From Hesseltinella vesiculosa (taxonomy: Eukaryota; Mucoromycota; Mucoromycetes; Mucorales; Cunninghamellaceae): DNA of 64,000 nt. The notes beneath the pieces were generated by a model that worked only from the letters and a program-made list of their open reading frames with translations, searched no databases and was not told the origin of the DNA. The translations under genes were made by a program, and so were the position numbers. Shown in pieces: positions 11,701-21,754 of the stretch. How positions within the stretch are numbered: position 1 is the stretch's first letter; every line of letters starts with the position of its first letter. The stretch covers positions 62,001 through 126,000 of the forward strand of contig MCGT01000029.1 of the NCBI GenBank assembly GCA_002104935.1, given 5' to 3'.

Positions 11701-12691
11701 CCGGTGCTTGAGCGGACGCTACGTGAACTTTGGTGTGTTTTGGCTGTATCAAGATAAATCCATTGATGATGCCTTTGATATGATCCTCCGCTTAATGATG
11801 GCCATCCCTTTGCAAGATTTGGCGGTAAGAACCTTCCTTTCTATAGCTCTTGTACACTTCTAATTCTCTCTTTCTTTTTGATACTCTCCCAGGCCTTCCC
11901 CAAGCTGCAACGAAGCTATTACTCGATGTTGGATGAATGGAGCCGAGACCAGCTGATGGCCCTGCCTACCCCGCCGTTGCCAGAAGTGTTCCTGCATATC
12001 ATGGAATCATGCGAACAAGGTCTGGAATCGAGTGATGGCATTATCCGCTCCCATGCATGCGCTGTCATTTACAACCTCACCTGGTTTGTCATCCAGCAAA
12101 CAGAGAAGCAGCAAAACAACCCGTCGCAACGCCGCCGCCGCTCCTCTGTGGCTGGCAACCTACTCAACGTTTCAGAGACTTCTGGCTCGTCTGACCACTG
12201 GCTGCTCGTCTACTTTGGCCAATATCCTCGCATCCTCCCTACGCTCATGGCCACTCTCTTTTACATTGCTCTGTTTGAAAACCCACAAGAGCACTGGTCC
12301 GTCACTCGACCTTTGTATACTCTGATCCACCTTCAGCGAGATGTAAACTCCGTAAAAATAATCTGATGCCAGCTCTGACCATTCCTTTTTTCTGTTTCAG
12401 TATGCAATCAAATATACCAATGCTGTCATTGAGCATCAATTGCCAGAAAAAAGGGAATACATTACCCAGGTAAGTCCCCCGTTGCCTTTATTCAGACCGA
12501 ACTCACACCGCTATTTATTCATAATTTATTTATTTACCTCGCAGCAAATCTCCAAGATCATGGAAGGGATCGAATTTTCCATGACGACACGTGACCGAGA
12601 ACACTTTACTCAAAATGTTGGCAACTTTGCTCGTGAGATGCGTATCAACAATGTCACTCCTGTCCCTCTTCTCAATCCTCCTGATGTTTAG
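8153..12691 (+). CDS. XPO7: Exportin-7 (importin-beta family nuclear transport receptor)
   Basis: The gene has about 17 exons and encodes a protein of roughly 1,050-1,100 aa. Human exportin-7 is 1,087 aa. The family binds RanGTP and carries cargo through nuclear pores. Similarity to animal XPO7 runs from end to end. Examples are IPASWRSIIENERF, CLVSIASIRRALFNDVEER, NNYNSFCRLLYRF-type blocks, a DPLENEDELAETLGMLG block, MDGELTAKVVQLM, NRSQRLAFDNSSANGILLF and YVNFGVFWLYQD. The C-terminal MEGIEFSMTTRDREHFTQN block is also conserved. Introns are 45-90 nt with T-rich 3' ends. The second holds a (CT)n microsatellite (8743-8775), and one near 8903-8957 was inferred from alignment to the family. An AATAAATAAA signal follows the stop at about 12724. 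Confidence 0.92.
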
Positions 12692-13482
12692 TTCGCCCGC
12701 TAACGTCAACCTCTCTCTTATTGAATAAATAAACGTTGAGTCGTTGTGTTTGATTTAAAAAAAAAAAAAAAAAAAAAAGATTTAAATGGCAAGATTCCTT
12801 CTATCGACGCGAACGTCTACGCGCAGGCAATTTCGTCGTGACAGTATGATGTTTCGGAGATGTTCTACGATTTTTTTTTACCCTACCATTGACGCCAACC
12901 GTTTGCTTTCGTAAGACGACGAGGGATACGAATCGTCTGACCTATTTATTTTTGCTGGGCTCCATCATCGCTTCTACTCACACATGAAGCAATAGGACAG
13001 ATCATCAAAGACGAAATGACTGCATGCTTAAAAAAAAAAAAAGAAGGTGGGGGGGTATATTTTTATTGGCGTTGATGAAGGCAAAAAGCCAGTGCGTGTT
13101 TCTGACTGCTTAACGTAAATATGGCACCTTCATTCATGGTAAAAATAAAAAAGAGTAAATTGAGACAAAGTGACAGTGTTAAACAAAGCAACCTACTGAA
13201 TCCTCTCGGTGCTTAACCTTGACAATAAAAAAAAGGAAGTAGAAAAACGTAGGAAAAGAGACTTGCTTTTATGACAAAAAAAAAGTGAGGTACAAACAAG
13301 GTGCAAGGCTCGTGATGATGAACCCAACAAATGACAACTTGAACACTAGCAACGAGCTTTAGCGCTCTGGACACAAGCAGCATTCATTCTTGCAAGAGCC
13401 AGACTTGAACAGCATTTCTTGAGAAGCTGACGGCAATGGTATAGATAGGTTGTTTCGCAATCACCTTTTAATTGCAGACAAG
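12692..13482. other. Intergenic, AT-rich spacer after exportin-7
   Basis: The spacer holds a poly(A) signal near 12724, a 20-base A tract near 12757, and AT-rich sequence. I see no gene in it. Confidence 0.4.
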
Positions 13483-13610
13483 GCATACGCTACTCATGAA
13501 AGCTCCAATCAACCAGCATACACCAATCAAACGGAGCACAACACTTTCACTTAGGGCGCCATACTTTCGTACGGCTACAACTGATCCTGGGGAAAATCAG
13601 CGGATTCCTT
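13483..13610. repeat. Direct repeat, unit 1 (about 127 bp)
   Basis: Begins GCATACGCTACTCATGAA and is about 90% identical by eye to 13758-13883. On the minus strand both units share a hydrophobic reading frame (VVLRLIGVCWL), but unit 1 has a TGA where unit 2 has TGG. Confidence 0.7.
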
Positions 13611-13757
13611 CACCTTGTCTGCAGCTTTCCTTTTGACAGTGATATAGTCACTCGTCAAGTCAATACATAAAATAAAAAGGTCAGTGTCTCATTCATTTCA
13701 TTTATGGATTTTGACGTATATTACCAAAGCAATTTCCAATCCTCAATGCTAGGACAG

Positions 13758-13883
13758 CATACGCTACTCATGAAGACCCCAAACAACCAGCATACACCAA
13801 TCAAACGGAGCACAACACTTTCACTTAGGGCGCCATACTCTCGCACAGCTACAACTGATCCTGGGGAAAACCAGCGGATTCCT
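13758..13883. repeat. Direct repeat, unit 2 (about 127 bp)
   Basis: This is the second copy, offset 275 bp from unit 1. It lies immediately upstream of the nuclease-like gene. On the minus strand the frame is open and reads GKGIRWFSPGSVVAVREYG followed by a hydrophobic segment. Substitutions between the copies are mostly conservative in that frame. Confidence 0.7.
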
Positions 13884-14000
13884 TTGCCATCTGTCACAAA
13901 AAGGAATGAGAAAAACAAAAAAAAAACCAGCAGTTGGATAACTTTTTTCCAGTGCCGCTTCGACTACTGATCTTGTTTCTTTCGTATTTTTTATTGAACA

Positions 14001-15904
14001 ATGCCGCAGTACGATGGTTTTGAAGGTAGCATAGCGCACGAGCATACTAAAATGATTGAAAGCTGACTGCTCGCTCTCTTCTTGTAGAATTGAAGCTCTT
14101 TCTAGAGCAGAATAAGAAGCCTCGATTCAAACTTTTTTGCGAAGAATACGCAGAAAACATCACCACATGGTCAACTGATCTCTTTGCTTCAGAAGGCTCC
14201 ATTCTATATGGCATCTGGCTGGAACGTTACAAGGAACTGTACACTATTGTCAAGAATAAGGACCTGTAAGATGACATGCACCCTGCTACTTTAAAAGGAG
14301 TAAACGCGTCTTTATTTTATTTTTTTTACCTCCAGGGTTGAGAAGGTTTCGCACGATTCTTCATTTTGGAAAGATATTCTGGACGACGTAAAACGACGAG
14401 TAAGTAAAAACTTGAAGTAATAACCTCACGGCTTTGATTTGATTGTTGCCTTTCATTACAGAAAATAGTCACTCGAAATTTGAAAGAAAAAGCAATCGAC
14501 CTCCTGGGTTCTGCTGCTACCCCAGCTGCAAAGGAGATCAGCGACATTTTGCTTGCAAGCAATCACTCTGACATTGATGTTCCTCAGAACACCATGCCCA
14601 TTCCATCTAATACCCACCTTAACTGTCTGCCAGAGCATCCTTCACCTGTCGACCAGCTGGCCTCCTCTACAGCTGACTCTCAGCATCACCAAGGCTCAAC
14701 GTCCGCCTCAACCTCCTCCTCATCAAACTCGGTCCACACAACTCCCAATTCCTCACCAAAACTCGAACAGCCATCCAAGCTTGATCTTCAACTTCATGAC
14801 CCTGGCCCCGATCGTTTCTGTGTTGACGGAGCGGATATTTCCCAAAGGTTCTACGACTTCCAGAAGATGGTTTTTGAGGTGGCCACTTCTTCCCCTGGTT
14901 TGACTATGGAATCTGACACTCATCTGATCCTGGCTTTATCATCCATACTCTTGCTACAAAAGAACAATCGCATGCACCCAGCCATGAAATCTTTTTTTGG
15001 TGGCAAACTCTACCACCGGATTCTCAAACACTGCCAGACTGAGTTGGATATGACCAAGACGTTCCCGAGACCGATCCTGGTGAGCCTGTTTGACGCTGCT
15101 GAGCGCGTATCCAGCGGTGATATTGATCGTGTCGAGGCTTGCTCAAGAATTTTTGACCTGATCCGAAGTGATGATTGCCCTGTTGACGACCTTGACAAGA
15201 AGCTCTTGATCTCAATCACTCGCTTGCTCCTGGACTTGCCGTTGAACCCCATGAACACTGTCATGAATGAGTCGGAGCTGATCACCGGCTACCTGCTCCC
15301 TGCCCTGACTCACCTCTTCCAAGATGATGACATGGACGTACGCATGCGCTGGACTGCCACGGAAGCCGCCGATACGACCAAAACATCCGTCACCAAAAAA
15401 CTACCCGACTGTCTTGTCACATTGTACCCTGACAGCACTGAAGACGGTGTAAACGTTGCATATGGTGAAGTTAAGCGAGAAGGCGAACGCAAAAACCACT
15501 ACCTTGCGAACAAAGACCTGGTTCGGTTGGCTCTCTTCGCGAAAGGGACAGTGGATGACAGCACTGCGGACACTGCTGCCTCCATGGCCATTCACGCTGT
15601 GGGTCGTGGCCTTACGTTTTACTTGGTGAAAATTCAAGCTGAAGGCATTTATACCATGGCAGAGCTGGCACACTTGGATGTACCAATGGCGATCTCAGAT
15701 ATCCCTTCCTATCTCACAAAGCTGTCCACCCTCAAAAACGTTCTCCATGTTTTTTATGACCACTGTGCTTGGACAAGCTCCGATAACTCTGCTTCGTCAT
15801 ATCCTCTGAATTGGCACCGCCCCTCCCTCTCCTCAGAGGATGAAACGACAATAATGGCTTCGAAAAACCGAAAGCGCAAGAACTATACTGGCTACGACCC
15901 CTGA
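14001..15904 (+). CDS. Uncharacterised family protein with PD-(D/E)XK nuclease-like core (intact copy A)
   Basis: Four exons (14001-14025, 14088-14265, 14336-14399, 14462-15904) sum to 570 codons, giving 569 aa. Residues 1-115 are helical (FKLFCEEYAENITTWSTDLF, ILYGIWLERYKELY). Residues of about 120-190 form a Ser/Thr/Pro-rich linker. The C-terminal half contains a helix with NESEL (E359, E361) and RMRWTATE. It then has LPDC (D405), a 20-residue gap, and YGEVK (E425, K427), followed by NKDLVRLALFAK and TFYLVKIQAEGIYTM. The E...D...ExK order is the layout of PD-(D/E)XK nucleases. The two best comparable copies (19.3-20.4 and 56.3-57.5 kb) keep it. The tail KNRKRKNYTGYDP is basic and could be a nuclear signal. 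Nuclease activity is inference. A poly(A) signal lies at about 16026. Confidence 0.7.
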
Positions 15905-16404
15905 GTTGAAGAACATCTCCCTCCTCCTTTCCACGTGTCTCTCTCTCTTTTCTACTTTGACTCTCCCTTTCCCATCTGACTCCCGGCTATAGGGCCAATC
16001 ATATCAACTTGTTCCCCTCGTCAAGGAATAAAAACCATGCTGTGAAAAGAAAAAAAAATGGCCTCGATGCTTGGAAGGCAAAAAATATATTCAAGCCTGC
16101 CCCTCCTCTTTTTTAGCCCGTATGCCGCAGTAGAAAGCTTTATAAAAGGTGATGGATGCTCTGACATTTCCCACCATCATAGCGAAATGCGTTTGGACAG
16201 AATAACTCACCTTTATGGTTCTCTGATAGCACGGTGCTTGTCTAGTAACGTACGAATTTTTGCAACTGGAAAGAAGGAAAGCCTGGGCGTCTTTTGACAA
16301 TAGAAAACTTTAGATGAGTAAAATGCCTTTAAGAAGGGGTGCCTTAAAAAAAAGAGTATATGTACAAGTGAGAGTGAGAGAAAGAATCTATCCATCTAGG
16401 AGCC
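15905..16404. other. Convergent intergenic region
   Basis: This is the 3' flank shared by the nuclease-like gene (+) and the fucosyltransferase-like gene (-). It starts pyrimidine-rich, then has GGAATAAAAACC at about 16025. No gene is supported. Confidence 0.4.
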
Positions 16405-18133
16405 TTAGGCCATGCCACTTTCTTTGGCTTCGATATCATCTACAATGGAGTGGCGGTATTGAATAATGTAATTCTAAAAATGAAAGCGAGGTGAGGGCTG
16501 ATGTACTTTCAGGATCTTTTTTTCACTTACAGAAAACGTAGATGTCCTTGTGCCAACAAAACGTTCGGCCCAGGCACATATGGCCGCGTCAACAAACATG
16601 ATGAGATGATTGGCCAGGTCCTTGTGTGGGTCAAGAGGGGAGCTGATTTGCGTCAAGGGCTCATACCAGGTATCCTCAAAATCACCGAGGATGAAGGTGC
16701 AGGGAAAGGCAGCGAAGATAGGAGCAAGGTCGGGATTGTTTCTTGGATCCTTGGCATCGGTGGCAACATACAAGATCATTTGGTCGAGGGCTTTGCATTT
16801 GGCAAGGCGGCTGGGTGTGGTCAAGCCGTCCAACTGGTCGAGGATTTCTCTTGGTGCAGTTGGCAGGGGCAGCGAAGCCAGTCTCTCTTGCTCCAGTTGC
16901 TGTTCGCTATCGGAGGAGGTCTCTTTGTTGTTGGTGGTACCGACAAGATCAGATGGCACGGTCTCATTACCGGTCATGATGCCCCACAGTTCGTGGACGA
17001 AAATCGGGACCCGGCGTTTCAGGCCCTTGAGGAAGTCGGCATCACCTGCACGTACATGCGCTGCTACAAACCGAGGCAGTAAGGCGATCTTTTCATGGTC
17101 ATGAGCTTGCGAAGAATCCAAAGGAGCAATGCTGTCGGTGGTCAGGTCCATGCCATCCAAAAGCTGATCGAGAATGATGCCTGCACCTTCGATGATGGCT
17201 GGATGGTTGAACAACAAGGCATGCTGAATCCGAGTGCGATAATCATCTCCTCTTGGCTGGAGAAGTTTGAGACGATCAAAACCAAAGATGCCGTAAAAAT
17301 GGAGGAGTCGTTGTGGGTAACTCCTTAGTGTATTCAAGGACACTTCGTTTTTGTACCGAGGGTTGACTTGAGGAGGTGAGCCATTGTCTTCGTAATAATG
17401 CCACTGATATCTCTGCAAAAAAAAAAAGAAAAAAAATCAGCCTTGGGTACCCCTGATTTATCCCCCTGAATCGAATGAAGCTTACAGTTGAGTCCTCCAT
17501 CAGATACATATCTTTGTCGCCAATATTCAGCTGTTGTTTCAAGCTACTTAGCGATAAATCAGGTCGCTCGATGATTTTGATACCAAGGCCCCCTTGAGAC
17601 TCGGGCTTGGTGAGCAGATTCAAGTTGGTGACTTCACTCCAAGGGACCATGGCATAGGCAGTAAAATTGACACAACCAAAGGTGGGACCGTCTTCCAGGA
17701 CAAGCGGCTCTTCTTCGATCAAATGGCCATCATCATCAAAACACTTTGCTTGCAATCGAGGATCGGTCATGTGCTCGACAACAGAATATAGCAATGGCCC
17801 GGGCGACCAGCCATTCGCATAACCCAAAAACATGGGAGGAACAACAAGAGTGCGGTTGAGGTATTTGGCAAGCAAGGCAGCATTGAGTAACGTGCCTCGT
17901 TGATTGGAGAATCGGGAATAAGGGAGATAGGTCAGGAACGATTCCGAGATGTCAGAGTGGCTTGCTGGTAGAGGTGATAGGTCAGCTTGATTGTCTTTCC
18001 AGATGCGGTCAGGTATTGAGAGGTACGAGTCGTCGGCACTTCTTGAGAGCTGTAAGCAAATGAATAACACCGACACAAAACTAAGCACTACCAATGCTGT
18101 TCGTTTTTGTGCATGGGATGTTAAAAACAGCAT
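16405..18133 (-). CDS. GDP-fucose protein O-fucosyltransferase-like, type II membrane protein
   Basis: Three exons (18133-17486, 17412-16531, 16473-16405) sum to 533 codons, giving 532 aa. The N-terminus has a short cytosolic part and one membrane anchor (ALVVLSFVSVLFICLQL), as in Golgi/ER glycosyltransferases. The donor-site-like block YLPYSRFSNQRGTLLNAALL is followed by LNRTLVVPP. This is the N-terminal signature of O-fucosyltransferase-fold proteins. FVAAHVRAGD corresponds to the conserved His-x-Arg GDP-fucose contact, and FVGTRTSTFS is the late conserved Gly-Thr/Ser motif. I chose the start at 18133 because it places the anchor near the N-terminus; an in-frame upstream extension would add a low-complexity Phe/Leu run. 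The acceptor substrate is unknown. Confidence 0.8.
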
Positions 18134-18613
18134 AATGCCAAACAGCCCAAAGAATGCAAAACGAAGAAGAAGAAGAAAAAGAAGAAGAAAAAAAAAAAAA
18201 AATAGGCTAACAGTGTTCCAGTTCCGATTTGTTGGTGTCAAGGCAATTCAGCATGCTGCCAAGAGCTAGTTTTCCTTTTTGTCGATCAGCAACAGCCAAT
18301 TGGATGAGACATCCGGTAATGTCGTAAATTGCTTCTCGAGCTGATGAACAAAGAGAACTAAACCCGAAATGGATCAAACTGTGTGTGTAGGGTTGTTGAG
18401 TTCCAAACAAGGCTTTTTTTTTTTTTGCTCCAGAATGATCTCGTGCAACAGTGAAGGAAAGAGACGCTCGTATTGTATTTGTATTACTGTGTGGGTTCGG
18501 TAAACCAAGTGACAGCGGCTCGTAATGTCGAAATGAAAAAAAAAGCGATAAAACGGAGAGCGGAAAATCGCTGAGGCTCTTCTATTTTTCTTTTTTAATT
18601 TTGTCAAGATGGT
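18134..18613. other. 5' flank of the fucosyltransferase-like gene
   Basis: This spacer has purine-rich (GAA)n sequence on the plus strand at 18160-18200 and other short runs. I see no gene in it. Confidence 0.35.
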
Positions 18614-19010
18614 TGAGGTAATAAACAAGTTGACAGATAGTGAACGGTGATTATTGAATCAACCTCCCTCTGTAGAATTATATCAAAACTTGTTGAACAG
18701 CAGTACACTCACGTTTTGGCAAAGGAACCCGCTGACAGTATTCCTCCATTTAAGCGTTTTTGTTCTGACAAATGTGTAAGTATTACTTTTGCCAAAATGA
18801 CATTCGAGTATGAATGGTAGGTAATTAACAAGTGGGCAATAAATTGAACGTAGATGATTGAATCCACCCTCCTCTATTGTGCTAAATCAATACCTACTGA
18901 ACGGTAGTACTCTCACGTTTTGTCAAAGGAACTCTCCGGCAACAAACCTTAATTTAAGCAGTTTTGTTCTGATAAATGGGCAAGCAAAGGGCCATCAATG
19001 TAAGAACTGT
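18614..19010. repeat. Tandem duplication, about 200-bp period, two units
   Basis: Units at about 18614-18816 and 18817-19010 share diverged blocks in the same order: TGATTGAATC.ACC, CTGAACGGTAGTACTCTCAC, GTTTTG.CAAAGGAAC, TTTAAGC.GTTTTTGTTCTGA. They lie upstream of the broken nuclease-like copy and may be duplicated flanking sequence. Confidence 0.5.
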
Positions 19011-19119
19011 TCAATCTCATGCTAAACTTGCTGTATTAACCATCATACTTGTTGCAATCGATTAGGATGGAGGTAACCGCGTATGACACTACTTTTTGGA
19101 ACCACGTCCTAACCTCGCA

Positions 19120-19262
19120 CGCGCTTCTTAAGTTGGTGTCACCGTGCTTAAAGCATACTTTTTCAACGGCGACAATGTGGTGAGGTCCGGAGGAATGTTG
19201 CTAAAGGTCATTGGGATATCAAGACAAATGGGCTCGGCCATGGCATAGATTCCATCTCTTTG
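19120..19262 (-). pseudogene. Nuclease-like family, inverted C-terminal fragment (copy B')
   Basis: The minus strand translates to a fragment matching the late part of the intact 14.0-kb gene. It reads DGIYAMAEPICLDIPMTFSN and then DLTTLSPLKK, against EGIYTMAELAHLDVPMAISD and YLTKLSTLKN. It abuts the start of plus-strand copy B, so the two pieces stand in opposite orientation. Confidence 0.6.
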
Positions 19263-20378
19263 GACCTTACGCATACAAGCGTGCGTGTGGTCTTGGCTCT
19301 CTCGTATGAGCTTTTTTGCTTCAGAGAAACAACAGGATCCACCCCGTTATGAAAGCATTTTTCGGCAACAAGCTCTACCATCGCATACTTGACCATTGCC
19401 CAATCTGAGTTGGAACCAACACGTAACTTCCCAAGCTGCCTGACCGCCAAGATATTTGAAATTGTCAGCAGCTTGTGCAAGGGATCGATTGGTTGGAAGC
19501 ATGCTCACGCGTCTTTGATCTGGCTCATATTGACGTTCGACTTCTCGATTCTTTGGATGTGAAGCTGTTGATGAACGTTGGGCAGATGCTCCTGGATCTA
19601 CCTTTGCGCCCAACAAACATGGCCTTGACCGAGTCAGAATTAATCACTGGACACCTGCTTCCTGCTCTCAAGCCACTGTTCCAGGATGATACCAAAAACA
19701 TCCGTATGCGCTGGACCGCAACAGAACCTGCTGACATCAACATTAAGACCATGTGCAACCTTCCGGACTGCCTAATCACCATGTACCCTGAAGACACGGA
19801 TGAAGGCGTAAATATCGGGTACAGTGAAGTCAAGAAGGAAGATGAGCGACGCAACCACTACAGCACCAACAAGGATTTGACCCGCCTGGTCATGTTTGCT
19901 AAATCTACGGTGGACAATGACGACATCGATACCCGTGCCTCTCTAGCCATTCATGCTGTTGGTAATAGCCTTACCTTTTACCTGCTCAAGATCCAGAGCA
20001 ACGGGATATATACCATGGCTGAACTCGCCCATCTCAACGTCCCGATGGCCGTTCAACATATTCCTTCCTACCTCACGTTACTGTCGCAGGTGAAAGGTGT
20101 ACTGCATGCCTTTTATGATCATTGTACTGCCCTCCCAAATGGACCGCTGGGCCGTTTAAGAAGAACAAGTCTAATTTTTACTTTTTTCCGCCAGCCACAC
20201 ATGATTATTTGGATACTCAGTTCAACAAACCTTGCAGCAAAAAAACTTGGGAACGCGACCCCAGCTTCAGATGACGTTCCAACATTGGCGCCGCTGCTCG
20301 TTGACCCCAGCCGAGGAAGTCAAGATCTTGGCACAAAAAAACCGTAAACGCAAAAACCACTCGGGCTATGACCCTTGA
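19262..20378 (+). pseudogene. Nuclease-like family, broken copy B
   Basis: The plus strand is homologous to residues of about 230-569 of the intact gene. The first 200 bases are frameshifted: MKAFFGNKLYHRIL is readable in one frame, then lost. A 290-codon open frame (19475-20347) carries the conserved core TESELITGHLL, RMRWTATE, LPDC, a 20-residue gap, YSEVKKE, NKDL and FYLLKIQSNGIYTMAELAHL. Near 20150-20330 the frame slips again. The proper C-terminus (ILAQKNRKRKNHSGYDP, then TGA at 20376) is in another frame. No N-terminal helical domain is found upstream. The D...ExK residues are intact, so the decay looks recent relative to family divergence. Confidence 0.75.
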
Positions 20379-20894
20379 TTATGACTGTTCAAGTTGCCAA
20401 TTATGGATTCATCATCCCGAGCCTTGCACCTTTTTTTTACCGCACCTTTTTTTTTTTGACAAAAGCAAGTCTACTTTTGATCGCCGCCTGTCCTTACTCT
20501 TCTTCCTTTTTTTTCAACTTCTTTTTTTTTACGTTATTCTACTGCTCTTTTTTTTTTGTCAAGGTTAAGCACCGAACGGATTCGGTAGGTTGCTTGTTTA
20601 AAATCAATTCATTTTGTCCCAAATAACTCATTCTTATCTTTACCATGAATAAAGGTGCCATTTTTACGTTTAGCAGTCAGACATACAACATGACTATGTT
20701 TTCCCCGACCATTAAATTTTACTCCTCTCTCTCCCTCCATCACCTCTTAACTCTGTATATTTTACTCCCAATCTCTTCTCCACCTCTCCCCTCTATCACC
20801 CCTCCTATCTGTATATTTTGCCCCCCCCTTCTCTCTCTCCACCTCTGCTCAATAAAAAAAGTAGAAATATAGCGATGACATGGCTAGGCGGGCT
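20379..20894. other. Pyrimidine-rich spacer
   Basis: There are long T and C/T-rich stretches (20430-20560, 20720-20850) without a credible gene. The open frames here are low-complexity Phe/Leu/Ser translations. Confidence 0.4.
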
Positions 20895-21015
20895 TCACAA
20901 CTGGCATGATTTTTCGGCATCATTGCTATAGCATCCACGCTAAATTTCACGTCGATATATTGATTTAAAAGTGCTGCAATGATTTTTTTGAGCCCATCTT
21001 TCGCTTTGGATATGT
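20895..21015 (+). repeat. Dispersed repeat R, partial copy
   Basis: Matches the central part of the repeat: GCATCATTGCTATAGCATCC, then AAATTTCACGTCGATATATT, then AAAAGTGCTGCAATGATTTT. Confidence 0.45.
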
Positions 21016-21137
21016 TCCGAGTATGCAGTGGAAAGCAAAGTGACCATCATCAAAATTCGATTCTTCCTTAATTTATCATACGAGTGGGGCACAATGAAAG
21101 ATGATGACGGTCGAGGTTTAAGGCTTCTCAGGAAACG

Positions 21138-21494
21138 TTATGAGGAGCAAGAGCTTTGCCAGTCTGTCCAACAGTTCTGCGCACTGAAAAAGAAGGTCAG
21201 CAAGCAATTTTTTTTTCTACTTTCAATCTTTTGGGTTGATGAGGGAATCAGTTTGTTCTCCCCAGTGCAAGCTGTAGCTGTATATTTTATGGCGTCCCAA
21301 GTGAAACTGATGTGTCCCATTTGCCTGGCGAATGCCGAGCTCTTGGGGTCTTTGGGAGTAGCGCATGCCATGTCTGCCTGGATCACCTCTTCTTTCTGGC
21401 TGTTTGGATTCTTCGATGGTGAATCAACTTGTTCTCCCCTTGGGTGTGCCTGACAAAAATGGCATATTTTTAGCTTGGAGAACGGATCCGTCAA
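21138..21494 (-). other. Possible coding remnant, unrecognised
   Basis: This 118-codon minus-strand open frame has non-repetitive composition (CHFCQAHPRGEQVDSPSKN, ACATPKDPKSSAFARQMGH). It lies between two partial R repeats. No family was recognised, and the A/T runs at its 3' end read as low complexity. It may be a fragment of a mobile element. Confidence 0.2.
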
Positions 21495-21499
21495 AACTA

Positions 21500-21660
21500 A
21501 ACTTGCAGCAATCTGGCTGAGCGACCTTCACCAATCAACCTAATTTTTTCAATTATGTCACCATTTATACCCTTCTGCATCCATATAAAATTTCATGTTG
21601 ACCTGTTTACTCAAAAATGCTGTAGAGCAAGGAAGGTTTTTTTTTTATTTCGAAAACCTT
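21500..21660 (+). repeat. Dispersed repeat R, copy upstream of the Rab GAP gene
   Basis: Landmarks are GGCTGAGCGACCTTCACCAA, CATATAAAATTTCATGTTGA and CAAAAATGCTGTAGAGCAAG. It ends about 95 bp before the start codon of the TBC gene. Confidence 0.55.
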
Positions 21661-21754
21661 GAAACGAAGAAAAGGCGGACTTTCAAAAACATGTTGCAAA
21701 AGATCATGCCACCAAATTTTTTTTACGTTCTTTTCTTCCCTTAATTTGAAACAA

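Noticed and set aside
16501..17104. Plus-strand frames of 164-193 codons
   Set aside because: They lie antisense to the well-supported fucosyltransferase-like exon 2 and have no motif.
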